From Pseudomonas haemolytica (GTDB lineage Bacteria; Pseudomonadota; Gammaproteobacteria; Pseudomonadales; Pseudomonadaceae), in NCBI RefSeq assembly GCF_009659625.1, contig NZ_VOIW01000005.1, positions 1 through 64,000 of the forward strand: 64,000 nucleotides of DNA, in the 5' to 3' direction. Shown here piece by piece: positions 40,284 through 49,501 of the stretch (the stretch's first letter is position 1; every line of letters begins with the position of its first letter). The notes below the pieces were generated by a model. That model saw only the letters and a program-made list of their open reading frames with translations. It did not search any database and was not told where the DNA came from. The translations under genes and the position numbers were made by a program.

Positions 40284-41195
40284 ATGGCTGCCTACAACCT
40301 GCGCCAGCTCAGATATTTTGTTACCACGGCCGAATGCGGCAGCGTCGCCGAGGCGTCGCGCAAGCTGTATATCGCCCAGCCGTCGGTCTCCACGGCGATC
40401 AAACAGTTGGAAGACAGCTTTGGCGTGCAGCTGTTTATCCGTCATCACGCCCAGGGGGTTTCACTCACCCCCAGCGGCGCGCGCTTTTATCGCAAGGCCC
40501 TGGAGCTGCTGCGGGTGGCTCATGAGTTCGAGCAGAACGCCTTGGCGGACAACGATGTGGTGGCGGGGCAGATCGATATCGGCTGCTTTGAAACCGTAGC
40601 GCCGTTGTACCTGCCGCGGCTGATCGCCGGCTTCAAGGCGCGTTGGCCGGGGGTGGAGATCCGCATTCGCGATGGCGAGCAGCAGGAACTGGTGCAGGCG
40701 CTGACGGCGGGCAGTATCGATGTGGCGATGCTGTTCGAGCACGACCTGGGCGGCACTATCGAGACCACGCCGTTGATGCCGCCGCAACAGCCTTATGCGC
40801 TGTTGCCCGCGGATCACCGCTTTGCGCAACAGGCCAAGGTGTCGCTGGCCGACCTGGTGCTGGAGCCGATGATCTTGCTCGATGTGCTGCCGAGCCGCAC
40901 CTACTTCGTGAGCATCTTTGAAGAGCGTGGGCTGACGCCGAATATTGTGTTCAGCTCGCCGTCCATCGAGATGGTGCGGGGCATGGTGGGGCGTGGGTTT
41001 GGGTTCTCGATCCTGGTGACCAAGCCGTTCAGTGAGTACACCTATGACGGGCAGAAAGTGGTGTGTATTCCGTTGGCGGAAACGGTCACGGGGTCGGGGT
41101 TGTCCGCCGTTTGGCTGAGACGGGCGCCGCTGACCAAGCCGGTGCAGTTGTTTGTGGACTACTGCCGCGAAGAATTGGCGCGGTTACTCGGTTAA
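40284..41195 (+). CDS. LysR family transcriptional regulator
   Basis: 303 residues: HTH at NLRQLRYFVTTAECGSVAEA with LYIAQPSVSTAIKQLE, then an effector-binding domain (IDIGCFETVAPLYLPRLIAG). GGAGG precedes the ATG at 40284; upstream in-frame starts are weaker. It is divergent from the NCS1 permease across about 250 bp, and likely controls it and the catabolic genes beyond the REPIN. Confidence 0.9.
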   Translation: MAAYNLRQLRYFVTTAECGSVAEASRKLYIAQPSVSTAIKQLEDSFGVQLFIRHHAQGVSLTPSGARFYRKALELLRVAHEFEQNALADNDVVAGQIDIGCFETVAPLYLPRLIAGFKARWPGVEIRIRDGEQQELVQALTAGSIDVAMLFEHDLGGTIETTPLMPPQQPYALLPADHRFAQQAKVSLADLVLEPMILLDVLPSRTYFVSIFEERGLTPNIVFSSPSIEMVRGMVGRGFGFSILVTKPFSEYTYDGQKVVCIPLAETVTGSGLSAVWLRRAPLTKPVQLFVDYCREELARLLG

Positions 41196-41213
41196 AAGAA
41201 CGCTGGGCAAAAG

Positions 41214-41303
41214 TGTGGGAGGGGGCTTGCTCCCGATAGCGGTGTATCAGTCAGCTTATGTATTGACTGAGCTACTGCAATCGGGAGCAAGCCCCCTCCC
41301 ACA
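41214..41303. repeat. REPIN, 90 bp
   Basis: Arms TGTGGGAGGGGGCTTGCTCC and its complement with inner GGGAGCAAGC. It sits between convergent genes, of the same 'CCCGAT' sub-type as 5801. Confidence 0.88.
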
Positions 41304-41320
41304 TTGGATGTGTATTCACT

Positions 41321-42466
41321 TCAGACTTGAATGGAATCCAGCATTCGCCGCAGCATTGCATCGCAGCCGTCGAGCTGTTCCAGGCTCACAAACTCATCCG
41401 GCTTATGCCCCTGGTCCATGCTCCCCGGCCCGCACACCACGGTCGGAATACCCACGGCATCAAACAACCCACCTTCGGTGCCAAACGCTACGGTGCCAAA
41501 CTCCCGCGAGCCGGAAAACGCCGCAATCAGCTCCGCTGCCTGGCTGCGTTCATCCGTGACCAATCCCGGGTAGGCCGACAATTCAGTAAACCGGATCGAA
41601 CTCTGTTTGCTCACGGCCTGCATGCGCGGCAATACCTGCTGCATTGCGTAGGCTTGCAACGCCTCAGCCACTTCGCCCGGGTCCATGGAGGGCAGGGCGC
41701 GCACTTCAAAATCGAAGCGGCAATCGGCGGGCACGATGTTCAACGCCTTGCCGCCGGTAATCAGCCCCGTCTGCACGGTGCTGAACGGCGGGTCGAACCT
41801 TGGGTCCTGGCGCTTGTGCAAGCGCTGGCCAATACGCCCCAGTTCGCCGATCAACTCGGCAGCATGCTCAATCGCATTCACCCCCGAAGGCGCATACGCC
41901 GAGTGGCACGCCTCGCCATGCACATCGCAGCGCATCGCCAACTTGCCCTTGTGGCCCAGTACGGGTTTGAGCTCGGTCGGTTCACCGATGATGCACAGCA
42001 TCGGCTTCACCGGGCGCTGTTCAAGCACGGCGAGCAACGAACGCACACCCAGGCACCCGACTTCCTCATCGTAGGACAGCGCAATATGCACCGGCAGGCG
42101 CAACTGCGCCTTGACCAGCTCAGGCAACAACGCCAGCACACAGGCGATATAACCCTTCATGTCGGCGGTGCCGCGCCCGAACAGTTTGCCGTCACGTTCG
42201 GTCAACTCGAAAGGCGGCAGCGTCCACGGTTGCCCGTCCACTGGCACCACATCGGTATGGCCCGACAGCACGATGCCGGGCAGGTCCACCGGGCCAACGC
42301 TGGCGAACAGGTTGGCCTTGCTGCGTTCTGCGTTGTAGACCAACTCACTGGCCACGCCAAACCCGGCCAGGTAATCGCGTACAAACTCGATCAACTGCAG
42401 GTTGGACTCGCGGCTGGTGGTGTCGAAGCCCACCAGCGTTTCGAGCAGTTCGCGGCTGCGGCTCAT
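41321..42466 (-). CDS. argE: M20 family deacylase (acetylornithine deacetylase-like)
   Basis: 381 residues of the M20/ArgE fold: metal ligands in VLSGHTDVVPVDGQPW and GRGTADMKGYIACVL, catalytic Glu in SYDEEVGCLGVRSLL, then the dimerisation domain and HKPDEFVSLEQLDGC with the last His. It hydrolyses an N-acyl amino acid. Because it is the last gene of an operon with DUF1028, RidA and a flavin monooxygenase, its physiological substrate may be a catabolic N-acyl compound rather than acetylornithine. Overlap with the upstream gene is ATGA. Confidence 0.88.
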   Translation of the reverse strand: MSRSRELLETLVGFDTTSRESNLQLIEFVRDYLAGFGVASELVYNAERSKANLFASVGPVDLPGIVLSGHTDVVPVDGQPWTLPPFELTERDGKLFGRGTADMKGYIACVLALLPELVKAQLRLPVHIALSYDEEVGCLGVRSLLAVLEQRPVKPMLCIIGEPTELKPVLGHKGKLAMRCDVHGEACHSAYAPSGVNAIEHAAELIGELGRIGQRLHKRQDPRFDPPFSTVQTGLITGGKALNIVPADCRFDFEVRALPSMDPGEVAEALQAYAMQQVLPRMQAVSKQSSIRFTELSAYPGLVTDERSQAAELIAAFSGSREFGTVAFGTEGGLFDAVGIPTVVCGPGSMDQGHKPDEFVSLEQLDGCDAMLRRMLDSIQV

Positions 42467-43140
42467 CGCTCGTCTCCGGCCACGCCGTAGCCGGGGGAAC
42501 GGTCGGGGGCGAGGGCGCGGTCGATGTAGTCCTGCACTTGCGGGCGGTAGGCGTCCCAGAGTTTTTGCAATTCGCCAATCGGTGCTTCATCGGCCCAATC
42601 CACGCGCAAATTGATGATCGGCCAGGTCAGCTCGCCCACCACCACCAGCGCGGCGGAGTGCACCGGGCCGGCTTCGCCACCGGCGGCAATGGCGGCATGC
42701 ATGGCCGCCAGTAGTCGGTCTGCCAGCTGCCCTTCACCCTGTTCAAAGGCGGTGACCATCGCTGAAATCACCTCGCGGTCGGCGAGCATATTGCCCGCCG
42801 CTACACATTGCTCGCCCGACACCGCATGGTGGGTGCCCAAGGTTTGGCTGCCACTGAAATGCACGCTGCGGCCCAGGTGATCAATCGCCGTCAGTTGCCG
42901 GTATTGGCTGTAGCCATTGCTCGTCAGGGCTTTGTCAATGGCGTCGGCCGGGGCCAGGCCCTGTTCCAGCAAGTCGAGTACGTCCGGGCCGAGGGCAGGC
43001 AAGGTGATGTTCTGGGTCGATACCGCGCCCACACCCGGGCGCAGCCACGGGCAGCGGGCGCCCACGGCGATGCTCGATGAGCTGATGGCGATACCCAGCT
43101 GGCCGGTTTCCGCGCAACGGCCGACGATTGAAAAGGTCAT
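42463..43140 (-). CDS. DUF1028 family protein (Ntn-hydrolase-like)
   Basis: 225 residues with the family's N-terminal pattern TFSIVGRCAETGQLGIAISS followed by SIAVGARCPWLRPGVGAVST and GNMLADREVISAM. Structures of this family resemble Ntn hydrolases with an N-terminal nucleophile; its substrate is unknown. It lies between RidA and the M20 deacylase in one operon and overlaps the latter by four bases, supporting an amide-cleaving role in the same pathway. Confidence 0.88.
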   Translation of the reverse strand: MTFSIVGRCAETGQLGIAISSSSIAVGARCPWLRPGVGAVSTQNITLPALGPDVLDLLEQGLAPADAIDKALTSNGYSQYRQLTAIDHLGRSVHFSGSQTLGTHHAVSGEQCVAAGNMLADREVISAMVTAFEQGEGQLADRLLAAMHAAIAAGGEAGPVHSAALVVVGELTWPIINLRVDWADEAPIGELQKLWDAYRPQVQDYIDRALAPDRSPGYGVAGDER

Positions 43141-43151
43141 GGCTAGCCTCC

Positions 43152-43562
43152 TTACTCTGGAATAACCGCGATCACATCAATTTCCATCAGCCACTGCGGC
43201 TGGCCCAGGGCCGAGACCACCAGCCCGGTGGAAATCGGGAACACGCCCTTGAGCCACTTGCCGACTTCCTGATACACCGGCTCGCGGTAGCGTGGGTCGA
43301 TCAAATAGGTGGTGGTCTTGACGATATGGCTGAGGTCACTGCCGGCCTCTTCGAGCAGTTGCTTGACGTTTTTCATCGCCTGCTCGGCCTGGGCGCGTGG
43401 GTCGCCGAGGCCCACCAGGTTGCCGTCGAAATCAGTGCCCACCTGGCCGCGTACATACACGGTGTTGCCGGCACGCACGGCCTGGCACAGGTCGTTGTCC
43501 AGGCTCTGGTTGGGGTAGGTTTGCTTGGTGTTGAACATGCGGATGCGAGTGTGGGTAGGCAT
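43152..43562 (-). CDS. RidA/YjgF family protein
   Basis: 136 residues of the RidA fold: YVRGQVGTDFDGNLVGLGDP, RAQAEQAMKNVKQLLEEAGS, SHIVKTTTYLID. RidA proteins hydrolyse reactive imines/enamines released by PLP or flavin enzymes. The catalytic Arg of archetypal RidA is not obvious at the C-terminus, placing it in an Rid-like subgroup. Its place beside a flavin monooxygenase suggests it clears an imine intermediate. Confidence 0.88.
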   Translation of the reverse strand: MPTHTRIRMFNTKQTYPNQSLDNDLCQAVRAGNTVYVRGQVGTDFDGNLVGLGDPRAQAEQAMKNVKQLLEEAGSDLSHIVKTTTYLIDPRYREPVYQEVGKWLKGVFPISTGLVVSALGQPQWLMEIDVIAVIPE

Positions 43563-43586
43563 CAAAAAAACTCCGGGAAAAAGTGA

Positions 43587-44876
43587 TCAGGCGCTGACAG
43601 GGGTCGGGCGGACAAGCGGGGCGGCTTCGCGGTACTCAAGGTACTGACGCTGGATGGCGATGTGGTCGGCCACGTATTTGGCGTCGTGCCACACGCCCCA
43701 GATAAACGACGAGCCGCGCCGCGATTGCCACGGCAAACCGAGGAAGTAAATGCCGGCTTCGCTGGCTACACCGCGTTGATGCTGCGGCTTGCCGGCGGCG
43801 TCAAACGCATTGACCTGCAACCAGCTGTAGTCCACGGCGAACCCGGTGGCCCAGATGATCGAGGTGATGCCGGCTTGGGCCAGGTCCAGTTGCAGGATCG
43901 GGTGCTTGATGCACTCGGCGTCGGGGAACACGCGCCGCGCTTGCGGTTCCAGGGGCAGGTCGAGACCGTTGCGCTCGATATAGGCGTCGGCCGCGTCCAA
44001 CAAGGCCAGGTAGTTTTCGTCGCCGCGTGCCAGGTTTTCCACCAGGTTGGGTTGGAACGTGGCCACGTTGCCGTCGAAGGCTTGGGTCAGGCCGACCAGG
44101 GTCATGCCTTGCTGGGCCAGTTCACGGAAGTCGATGGTCTTGCCGCCGTGGGCACCGCTCACTGCGATGGTCACGTGCTCACGGCCAGGTTTCATCGCTG
44201 CTTGGTCCCACTCGCCCAACACCCCCAGCCACCAGCAGAAATCCCGGTTGCGATAGGCGCGGGGCGGGCGGTCATGGGCGCCCACCGACAGGTACACCTG
44301 GCGACCGGAGCGCTGCAATTCATCGGCGATTTGCACACCGGAAGAACCGGCACCTACTACCAGTACAGCACCCGCTGGCAGTTGCGCGGGGTTGCGATAG
44401 TCGGCGGAGTGGATCTGGTGCAGCGCGGTGTCTTTCGGCGCGATGGCCGGAATCACCGGCTTCTGGAACGGCCCGGTGGCGGCCACCACGCGGTTGGCTT
44501 CGATCACGCCATCGCTGGTGTGCACGGTAAAGCCGGGGCGGCCGATGTTACGCACCACTGAGGTGACGTCCACGCCGGTGCGGATCGGTGCATTGAACTT
44601 GCGGGCATAGGTTTCAAAATAATCCGCTACGCGCTCTTTGGGCGCGAAGCCATCGGCAGGCACATCGTCGAATTCCAGACCGGGAAAGCGGTCGTGCCAG
44701 GCCGGGCCGTTGGCGACCAACGAGTCCCAGCGCCCGGTACGCCAGCGCTCGGCGATACGGCTGCGCTCCAACACCAGGTGCGGCACGCCTTGCTTGCTCA
44801 GATGCTCGCTCATGGCTACGCCCGCTTGACCGGCTCCCACTACCAGCGTGTCTATTTTTGTTATTGCTTGAGTCAT
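43587..44876 (-). CDS. Flavin-dependent monooxygenase (FMO/BVMO-like)
   Basis: 429 residues with two nucleotide-binding Rossmann motifs: VVGAGQAGVAMSEHL (FAD, near residue 10) and LVVGAGSSGVQIADEL (NADPH, near 180). It also has ATGF-type sequence IIWATGFAVDYSW before the C-terminus. This is the CzcO/YUCCA-like group that hydroxylates N- or S-containing substrates. The ATG at 44876 follows AAGGAC. It is the first gene of the four-gene operon. Confidence 0.88.
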   Translation of the reverse strand: MTQAITKIDTLVVGAGQAGVAMSEHLSKQGVPHLVLERSRIAERWRTGRWDSLVANGPAWHDRFPGLEFDDVPADGFAPKERVADYFETYARKFNAPIRTGVDVTSVVRNIGRPGFTVHTSDGVIEANRVVAATGPFQKPVIPAIAPKDTALHQIHSADYRNPAQLPAGAVLVVGAGSSGVQIADELQRSGRQVYLSVGAHDRPPRAYRNRDFCWWLGVLGEWDQAAMKPGREHVTIAVSGAHGGKTIDFRELAQQGMTLVGLTQAFDGNVATFQPNLVENLARGDENYLALLDAADAYIERNGLDLPLEPQARRVFPDAECIKHPILQLDLAQAGITSIIWATGFAVDYSWLQVNAFDAAGKPQHQRGVASEAGIYFLGLPWQSRRGSSFIWGVWHDAKYVADHIAIQRQYLEYREAAPLVRPTPVSA

Positions 44877-45035
44877 GTGTCTGTCCTTGCGTAATGCAGT
44901 TGGATTCAGCTTGGGCATGACGTCAAGTTAGGGGGCGGCGGGGGATTAATAAAATATTATTAAGTTGGGAATTGAGCATAAATATCGGATGCAGAGCGGC
45001 GTGTGTGAGGGGCTAACTGATGCTACTCGGTCAAA

Positions 45036-45125
45036 TGTGGGAGGGGGCTTGCTCGCGAAGGCGTCGGCCCAGCAAACATTGATGTTGACTGACACACCGC
45101 TTTCGCGAGCAAGCCCGCTCCCACA
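45036..45125. repeat. REPIN, 90 bp
   Basis: Same architecture as 30527: arms starting TGTGGGAG and ending CTCCCACA, inner GCTCGCGAAG/CTTTCGCGAGC. Confidence 0.88.
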
Positions 45126-45258
45126 GGGGGTACGCGCACGCAGCATCGATCAGGTCGGCTATAAGGCCGCCTCGCTGTGTTTTTGATCTTGATCTTAAGC
45201 CCCCCGTTAAACCACGCTGGCCGGAATTCGATATTGATTTGGGGGGTAAACCGGCAGG

Positions 45259-45461
45259 GATGCCGGTTTAGCCGCCCCGCGCCATGGATGGCGCGTGGCG
45301 GCGGCCCCCCAAATTAATGTCGGATTACGGGCACACCGAGCCTAAGCGAGGTGCCGAGTGGTGGGGCAAGAGCCTTTTGGTTACTTTTGGGCTCTTTTCA
45401 AAAGTGACCCGCTGTAAGAGCGGAACCAATAGCAGCCGTTACCTAAATAATGGATATGTAC
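45259..45461 (+). repeat. 203-bp dispersed repeat, copy A
   Basis: Begins GATGCCGGTTTAGCCGCC, contains CTTTTGGTTACTTTTGGGCT and a hairpin CCGCTGTAAGAGCGG, and ends GGATATGTAC. It is nearly identical to copy B at 59943-60145; shorter pieces occur at 30670, 49394 (inverted) and 59567 (inverted). Confidence 0.85.
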
Positions 45462-45478
45462 TGGGCATACCAGACCAC

Positions 45479-46081
45479 CTAGAACTCCCCCGAATACTTC
45501 ACCGCCGCCGCCGCCCGTGACGGCACGTCCAGCGTGCGCAGCAGCGATGACACATGGATACGCACGGTAAACGGCGAGATATCCAGGGCCTTGGCGATTT
45601 CCTTGTTGGTCTTGCCCTGGGCAATCAGGCGCAGCACTTCCTGCTGGCGGGTGGTGAGGGTGTGAGTGTCGAGGGGCAGCAGACCCGAAGGTGCGAACTT
45701 GACCAATACTTCGCCGTCGCGGATCGCCAGCAGCGCCTGGCCGATCTCGTCGGGGGCGATGTTCTTGCCGATAAACCCGTCGGCGCCCAGGGCCATGACC
45801 TGTTCGATCAACGTGGCGTCGTCGACCATCGATACCACGATCAGGGTAGTGCGCCGCAGCTGCTGGCGCAGGTCGGCCAGTTGGCTGATGCAGGTCAGGC
45901 CGGGGAAGCGCAGGTCGAGGATCAGGGTGTCGACTTCGCCCGCCTCGCGCAGCAGCGCATTCACCGTCGCCAGGTCGCCGGCTTCTTGGACCAGGGCGCC
46001 GGGCAGCAGGCGTTGCACGGTGCGCGCCATGCCTTCGCGAAACATCGGGTGGTCGTCGGCGATGATGATCCGGCCGGTCAT
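45479..46081 (-). CDS. LuxR-type response regulator
   Basis: 200 residues. The receiver domain has ADDH at the start, phospho-acceptor Asp in LILDLRFPG and the conserved Lys in GFIGKNIAPDE. A C-terminal LuxR/FixJ HTH follows (LTTRQQEVLRLIAQGKTNKE, then ISPFTVRIHVSSLLRTL). It is divergent from a membrane hybrid histidine kinase 109 bp away, its probable partner. Target genes unknown. Confidence 0.93.
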   Translation of the reverse strand: MTGRIIIADDHPMFREGMARTVQRLLPGALVQEAGDLATVNALLREAGEVDTLILDLRFPGLTCISQLADLRQQLRRTTLIVVSMVDDATLIEQVMALGADGFIGKNIAPDEIGQALLAIRDGEVLVKFAPSGLLPLDTHTLTTRQQEVLRLIAQGKTNKEIAKALDISPFTVRIHVSSLLRTLDVPSRAAAAVKYSGEF

Positions 46082-46190
46082 GGTGTGCTCCTTCCTGGGG
46101 CAAGGCTGTGCTGAGGCATGCTACTTTACCAGCGGGCCCGATGCCCGCTTAACACTTAGACATTGTAGGCACGTGACAAGGACGTAACCC

Positions 46191-47804
46191 ATGAGTATCG
46201 AGACCAACTCCGAACTCGACCAGGCCAACCTGCGCATCGTAGTGGCCAGCATCGCCATTGTGTACATCGGCGCGCTGGGCTTCTTGCCCGGACATTCGTT
46301 GGACACCTACCTGCCGGTGATCCTGTATATCTTCCTGTTCCTGCTGGCGTCCATTGCGTTGCGCCAGGTGATCGCACGCTGGCCCGGGCATTACCCGACG
46401 CGGCGGATCTTCGGCATGCTCCACGACTACACCGGCACTTCGTTCGGCCTGGTGGTGGGCGGTGAAGCAGCGTTGCCACTGTATGCGGTGATGGTGTGGG
46501 TCAACCTGGGCAACGGCATGCGCTACGGCTCGCGCTACCTGGCGATTGCCACGGGGCTGGCGTTGCTGGCGCTGTTGATCGTGTACCAGCTCACGCCGCT
46601 GTGGCAGGCGCAGCCGTTCATGGTACTGATGCTGATGATCACCAGCACGGTGATCCCGGTGTATGCGCATATTCTGCTGGAACGCACGCGCAAGGCATCC
46701 GAACAAGCCATCGCCGCGAACCTTGAAAAGTCCCGCTTTCTCGCCCAGGCCAGTCATGACCTGCGCCAGCCGATCCACTCCATCGGCCTGTTCACCGCCT
46801 GCCTGCGCGAAGCCCGGCTGGGGGATGACGAGCGGCGGCTGGTGGACAATATCGACCGCTCGCTGCTTAACGTGTCGCAATTGTTCCGTTCGATTCTCGA
46901 TCTCTACACGCTCGACAACGGCCGCCTGCTGCCCAAATACCAAGTGGTCCACCTGGGCGACTTCCTCGCCGACCTGGTACGCCAGAACGCTGAAGCCGCA
47001 CGCTGGGCTGGCGTGGATTTGCGCTTGCGGCCTTGCGCCCACTGGGTGTTGGTGGACCCAGGAATGTTGGCGACCATGGTGCAAAACCTGCTCTCCAATT
47101 GCTTTAAATACGGTGCGCAACGGCCGGTGCTGATCGGCGTCCGCATTCGCGATAACGGCCTGGCGGTGGAAGTGCATGACCAGGGGCGGGGGATTGCCAG
47201 GGAGCATTTGTCAAAGGTCTTCGAAGAGTTTTATCGCGTGCGCCAACTGCGCGACAAAGACGTTGAAGGCGTCGGCCTGGGGCTGTCCATCGTCAAGCGC
47301 CTGGGGCAATTGATGGGGTTGCAGGTGAGCCTGCGTTCGCGGGTGGGCCGGGGTACCTCCGTGAGCCTGCACGGCCTGGCCCTGGCCACCGCGCCACGTC
47401 AACCGGCGTTGCGCGACGATGCACGCCAGGCCGGCCTGCTTACCGGGTTGAAAGTGTGCCTGGTGGAAGATGATCACAACGTGCTGCTCGCCACCCAGGC
47501 CTTGCTGGAGCGTTGGGGGTGCGAGGTACAGGCCGAGTCCAGCGGGCAGGGCTTGGTCAGCGACTGCGACATCATCGTCGCCGACTACGACCTGGGCAAC
47601 CACGCCACCGGTATCGAATGCATCGACCAGCTACGCCAGCAGCGCGGCTGGGCGGTGCCGGCGTTGATCCTCACCGGTCATGACGTGGAGAAAATCCAGG
47701 CTGCGTTGCACGACCGTCAGATCGCCATCCTGTCCAAGCCGGTACGCCCGGCGGAACTGCGCGGCAGGTTGCGCGACCTCAGCCAGCAGAACATTACTGC
47801 ATGA
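46191..47804 (+). CDS. Membrane hybrid sensor histidine kinase
   Basis: 537 residues. About six transmembrane helices fill residues 15-165. HisKA follows (His in LAQASHDLRQPIHSIGLF), then HATPase_c (NLLSNCFKYG, DQGRGIAREHLSKVFEEF, GVGLGLSIVKRLGQ), and a C-terminal receiver domain (VCLVEDDHNVLLATQAL, Asp in IIVADYDLG, Lys in ILSKPVRP). AAGGACGT precedes the ATG. The multi-helix sensor without a periplasmic loop suggests detection of a membrane-associated signal. Confidence 0.93.
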   Translation: MSIETNSELDQANLRIVVASIAIVYIGALGFLPGHSLDTYLPVILYIFLFLLASIALRQVIARWPGHYPTRRIFGMLHDYTGTSFGLVVGGEAALPLYAVMVWVNLGNGMRYGSRYLAIATGLALLALLIVYQLTPLWQAQPFMVLMLMITSTVIPVYAHILLERTRKASEQAIAANLEKSRFLAQASHDLRQPIHSIGLFTACLREARLGDDERRLVDNIDRSLLNVSQLFRSILDLYTLDNGRLLPKYQVVHLGDFLADLVRQNAEAARWAGVDLRLRPCAHWVLVDPGMLATMVQNLLSNCFKYGAQRPVLIGVRIRDNGLAVEVHDQGRGIAREHLSKVFEEFYRVRQLRDKDVEGVGLGLSIVKRLGQLMGLQVSLRSRVGRGTSVSLHGLALATAPRQPALRDDARQAGLLTGLKVCLVEDDHNVLLATQALLERWGCEVQAESSGQGLVSDCDIIVADYDLGNHATGIECIDQLRQQRGWAVPALILTGHDVEKIQAALHDRQIAILSKPVRPAELRGRLRDLSQQNITA

Positions 47805-48129
47805 ATGGCGTCAGCCCGTTGCCACGCGCCCCTTTGGGCATGCAGTAGGCGGCTGGCTTCATCAGGCCGAAGCTGGCAATCGCAAAGGCGCCACCACTGG
47901 CACCGCTGGGTACGGAGCAGTTGTATTCACCGGAGGCGGTGTTGGCCACGTAATAGGTGGTCATGGAGTCGCTGCGCACATTGGAGATACGTTTTACCGG
48001 CTCGCCCAGGTTGGTTTCCGACAGCGTCTTGAGGTGGTCTTCGGTGGGTTTGATATTGCTGCAACCGGCGACGCCGATGATCAGGGCGCCCAGCAAGGCA
48101 AGGCGAGTAACGGGGGATGGGAGTTTCAT
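47794..48129 (-). CDS. Small lipoprotein
   Basis: 111 residues with a lipoprotein signal (LGALIIGVAGC, lipobox VAGC) and a mature part with two further cysteines (YNCSV and AYCMP) that may pair. The 3' end overlaps the convergent kinase gene by 11 bp. The family is unassigned. The sequence is compatible with a small outer-membrane lipoprotein conserved in pseudomonads, which I cannot verify. Confidence 0.8.
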   Translation of the reverse strand: MKLPSPVTRLALLGALIIGVAGCSNIKPTEDHLKTLSETNLGEPVKRISNVRSDSMTTYYVANTASGEYNCSVPSGASGGAFAIASFGLMKPAAYCMPKGARGNGLTPFMQ

Positions 48130-48304
48130 GGTGCTTCTTCCTTGGGGTTGTTATGGTTTTTCCAACGCACAACGAACCCGCGCGCAATGGATGCGCGGTG
48201 CCTGAGGAGCGTTGGAAGTGCCGAGGAATATAGCGCCGCAGGTTGGATGGGTCGATTAGCACAAATGGGCTAATGGCAAATTGAGGTCACACAAGGAAAT
48301 CGCA

Positions 48305-48787
48305 ATGCTGGAGATTACCCGCGCTACCCCCGAGGACGCCAATCGCGCGTTTGACATCCGCCTAGAAGCCATCCGCAGTCAATGCATTGGCGCCTATAGC
48401 GCCGAGCAGATGGCGCTCTGGACACGGGGCAAAGCCGCCGATGGCTATGACGCGCTGATGGATAAACAGTTTTACCTGGGGTGGGTGAACGGTGAAGCCA
48501 TCGCCACCGGCATGCTAGACCTTGATAACAACGAAGTGGGGGCGTTGTTCGTGCGGCCCGCCTTCACCGGGCGGGGTTATGGCAAGGCGATGCTTGCCCA
48601 CTTGGAGGACGTAGCACGGCAGCGGGCCATTGAAGAGGTGGTGCTGGATGCGACCTTGAATGCGGTGAGTTTCTACCGTGCGTGCGGTTATGTGGGTGAT
48701 GAACAGGCGGTGTATCACTCGCCGTCGGGGTTGGTGCTGGCATGTATTCCGATGGCAAAGCGGCTGTTGGTCATGCCGGAATCTTGA
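48305..48787 (+). CDS. GNAT family N-acetyltransferase
   Basis: 160 residues: EITRATPEDANRAFDIRLEA at the N-terminus, acetyl-CoA loop VRPAFTGRGYGKAMLAHLED, and the C-terminal AVSFYRACGYVG. The ATG at 48305 follows AAGGAAAT. Its end overlaps the convergent HIT gene by 17 bp. Substrate unknown. Confidence 0.9.
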   Translation: MLEITRATPEDANRAFDIRLEAIRSQCIGAYSAEQMALWTRGKAADGYDALMDKQFYLGWVNGEAIATGMLDLDNNEVGALFVRPAFTGRGYGKAMLAHLEDVARQRAIEEVVLDATLNAVSFYRACGYVGDEQAVYHSPSGLVLACIPMAKRLLVMPES

Positions 48788-49262
48788 AGGCTGCGCTTAA
48801 CTGCTCAATCACTTGCTCAACCCCGGGCCCTTGAGTCTGCGGCGGTGTGGTGCTTTCACCAAACTCGCGCCACACAAACAGGGTCAGTTCGGCCCCATCG
48901 GTGAGTGTCTGCGCCGGTTCCTGGGCGCCAAAGGCGTGCAAAAGCCGATAACGCTCATCTCGCCAGAACGCTTGTTCTACCCAGTCATAGACGGGGATGA
49001 AGTGAAAGTGCAGCGGGAAGCCTGGCATATGGCCGTAGCGGCTGATGTACAGCCATTTTGGCTGGAGCTGAGTTTCCATCACCCGCTGGGTCTTGGCGAG
49101 CAAGCCGCCCAGCTCGGCCAGCGCGGCTTCGGGCATATCGGCGAGCGAATCAATCGGTGCCTTGGCGCCCAGCATCAAGTAGCCCGGCAGCTTTGATGCC
49201 AGGTGATGGTTGAGCAGCCAGTGCTCGGTCTGGTGAAGAACGAAGGCGGGGTCGACTTGCAT
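48771..49262 (-). CDS. HIT-family protein
   Basis: 163 residues. The core HIT signature is present as PGFPLHFHFIPVYDW (alternating His) with the upstream helix SLADMPEAALAELGGLLAKT. The family hydrolyses nucleotide phosphoramidates or dinucleoside polyphosphates. The third histidine of the triad is replaced in the visible motif, so activity may differ. I chose the ATG at 49262; a ribosome-binding site is not obvious, and the frame continues upstream into repeat DNA, which is not coding. Confidence 0.8.
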   Translation of the reverse strand: MQVDPAFVLHQTEHWLLNHHLASKLPGYLMLGAKAPIDSLADMPEAALAELGGLLAKTQRVMETQLQPKWLYISRYGHMPGFPLHFHFIPVYDWVEQAFWRDERYRLLHAFGAQEPAQTLTDGAELTLFVWREFGESTTPPQTQGPGVEQVIEQLSAAFKIPA

Positions 49263-49501
49263 CAGCACGCGTCCATGTGGGTTGGAGCGGCAGGATAACA
49301 AGTATCTTCTTGAATGGGCGTGGCTCCGAACCTGTGGCGAGGGAGCTTGCTCGCGCTGGTGGCCTGACAGCTGGCCAGGATGTTTTTGACCGAGTACATA
49401 TCCGGTGCTGCGGTAACGGCTACTTAGGGTTCCGCTCTTACAGCGGGTCACTTTTGGAAGGACCCAAAAGTAACCAAAAGGTCCTCGCCGGTATGACTCA
49501 C
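49263..49501. repeat. Repeat DNA left of the insertion sequence
   Basis: Contains the mosaic repeat in inverted orientation from GTACATATCCGG (about 49394) through the CCGCTCTTACAGCGG hairpin to AAAAGTAACCAAAAGG (about 49480), interrupted further right by the IS. Confidence 0.75.

Larger units (their letters stand above)
44877..45478. repeat. Repeat-rich intergenic region
   Basis: About 600 bases with no gene. It contains the FMO promoter (AT-rich at 44935-44970), a 90-bp REPIN at 45036-45125 and a copy of the mosaic repeat at 45259-45461 that is nearly identical over 203 bp to 59943-60145. Confidence 0.85.
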
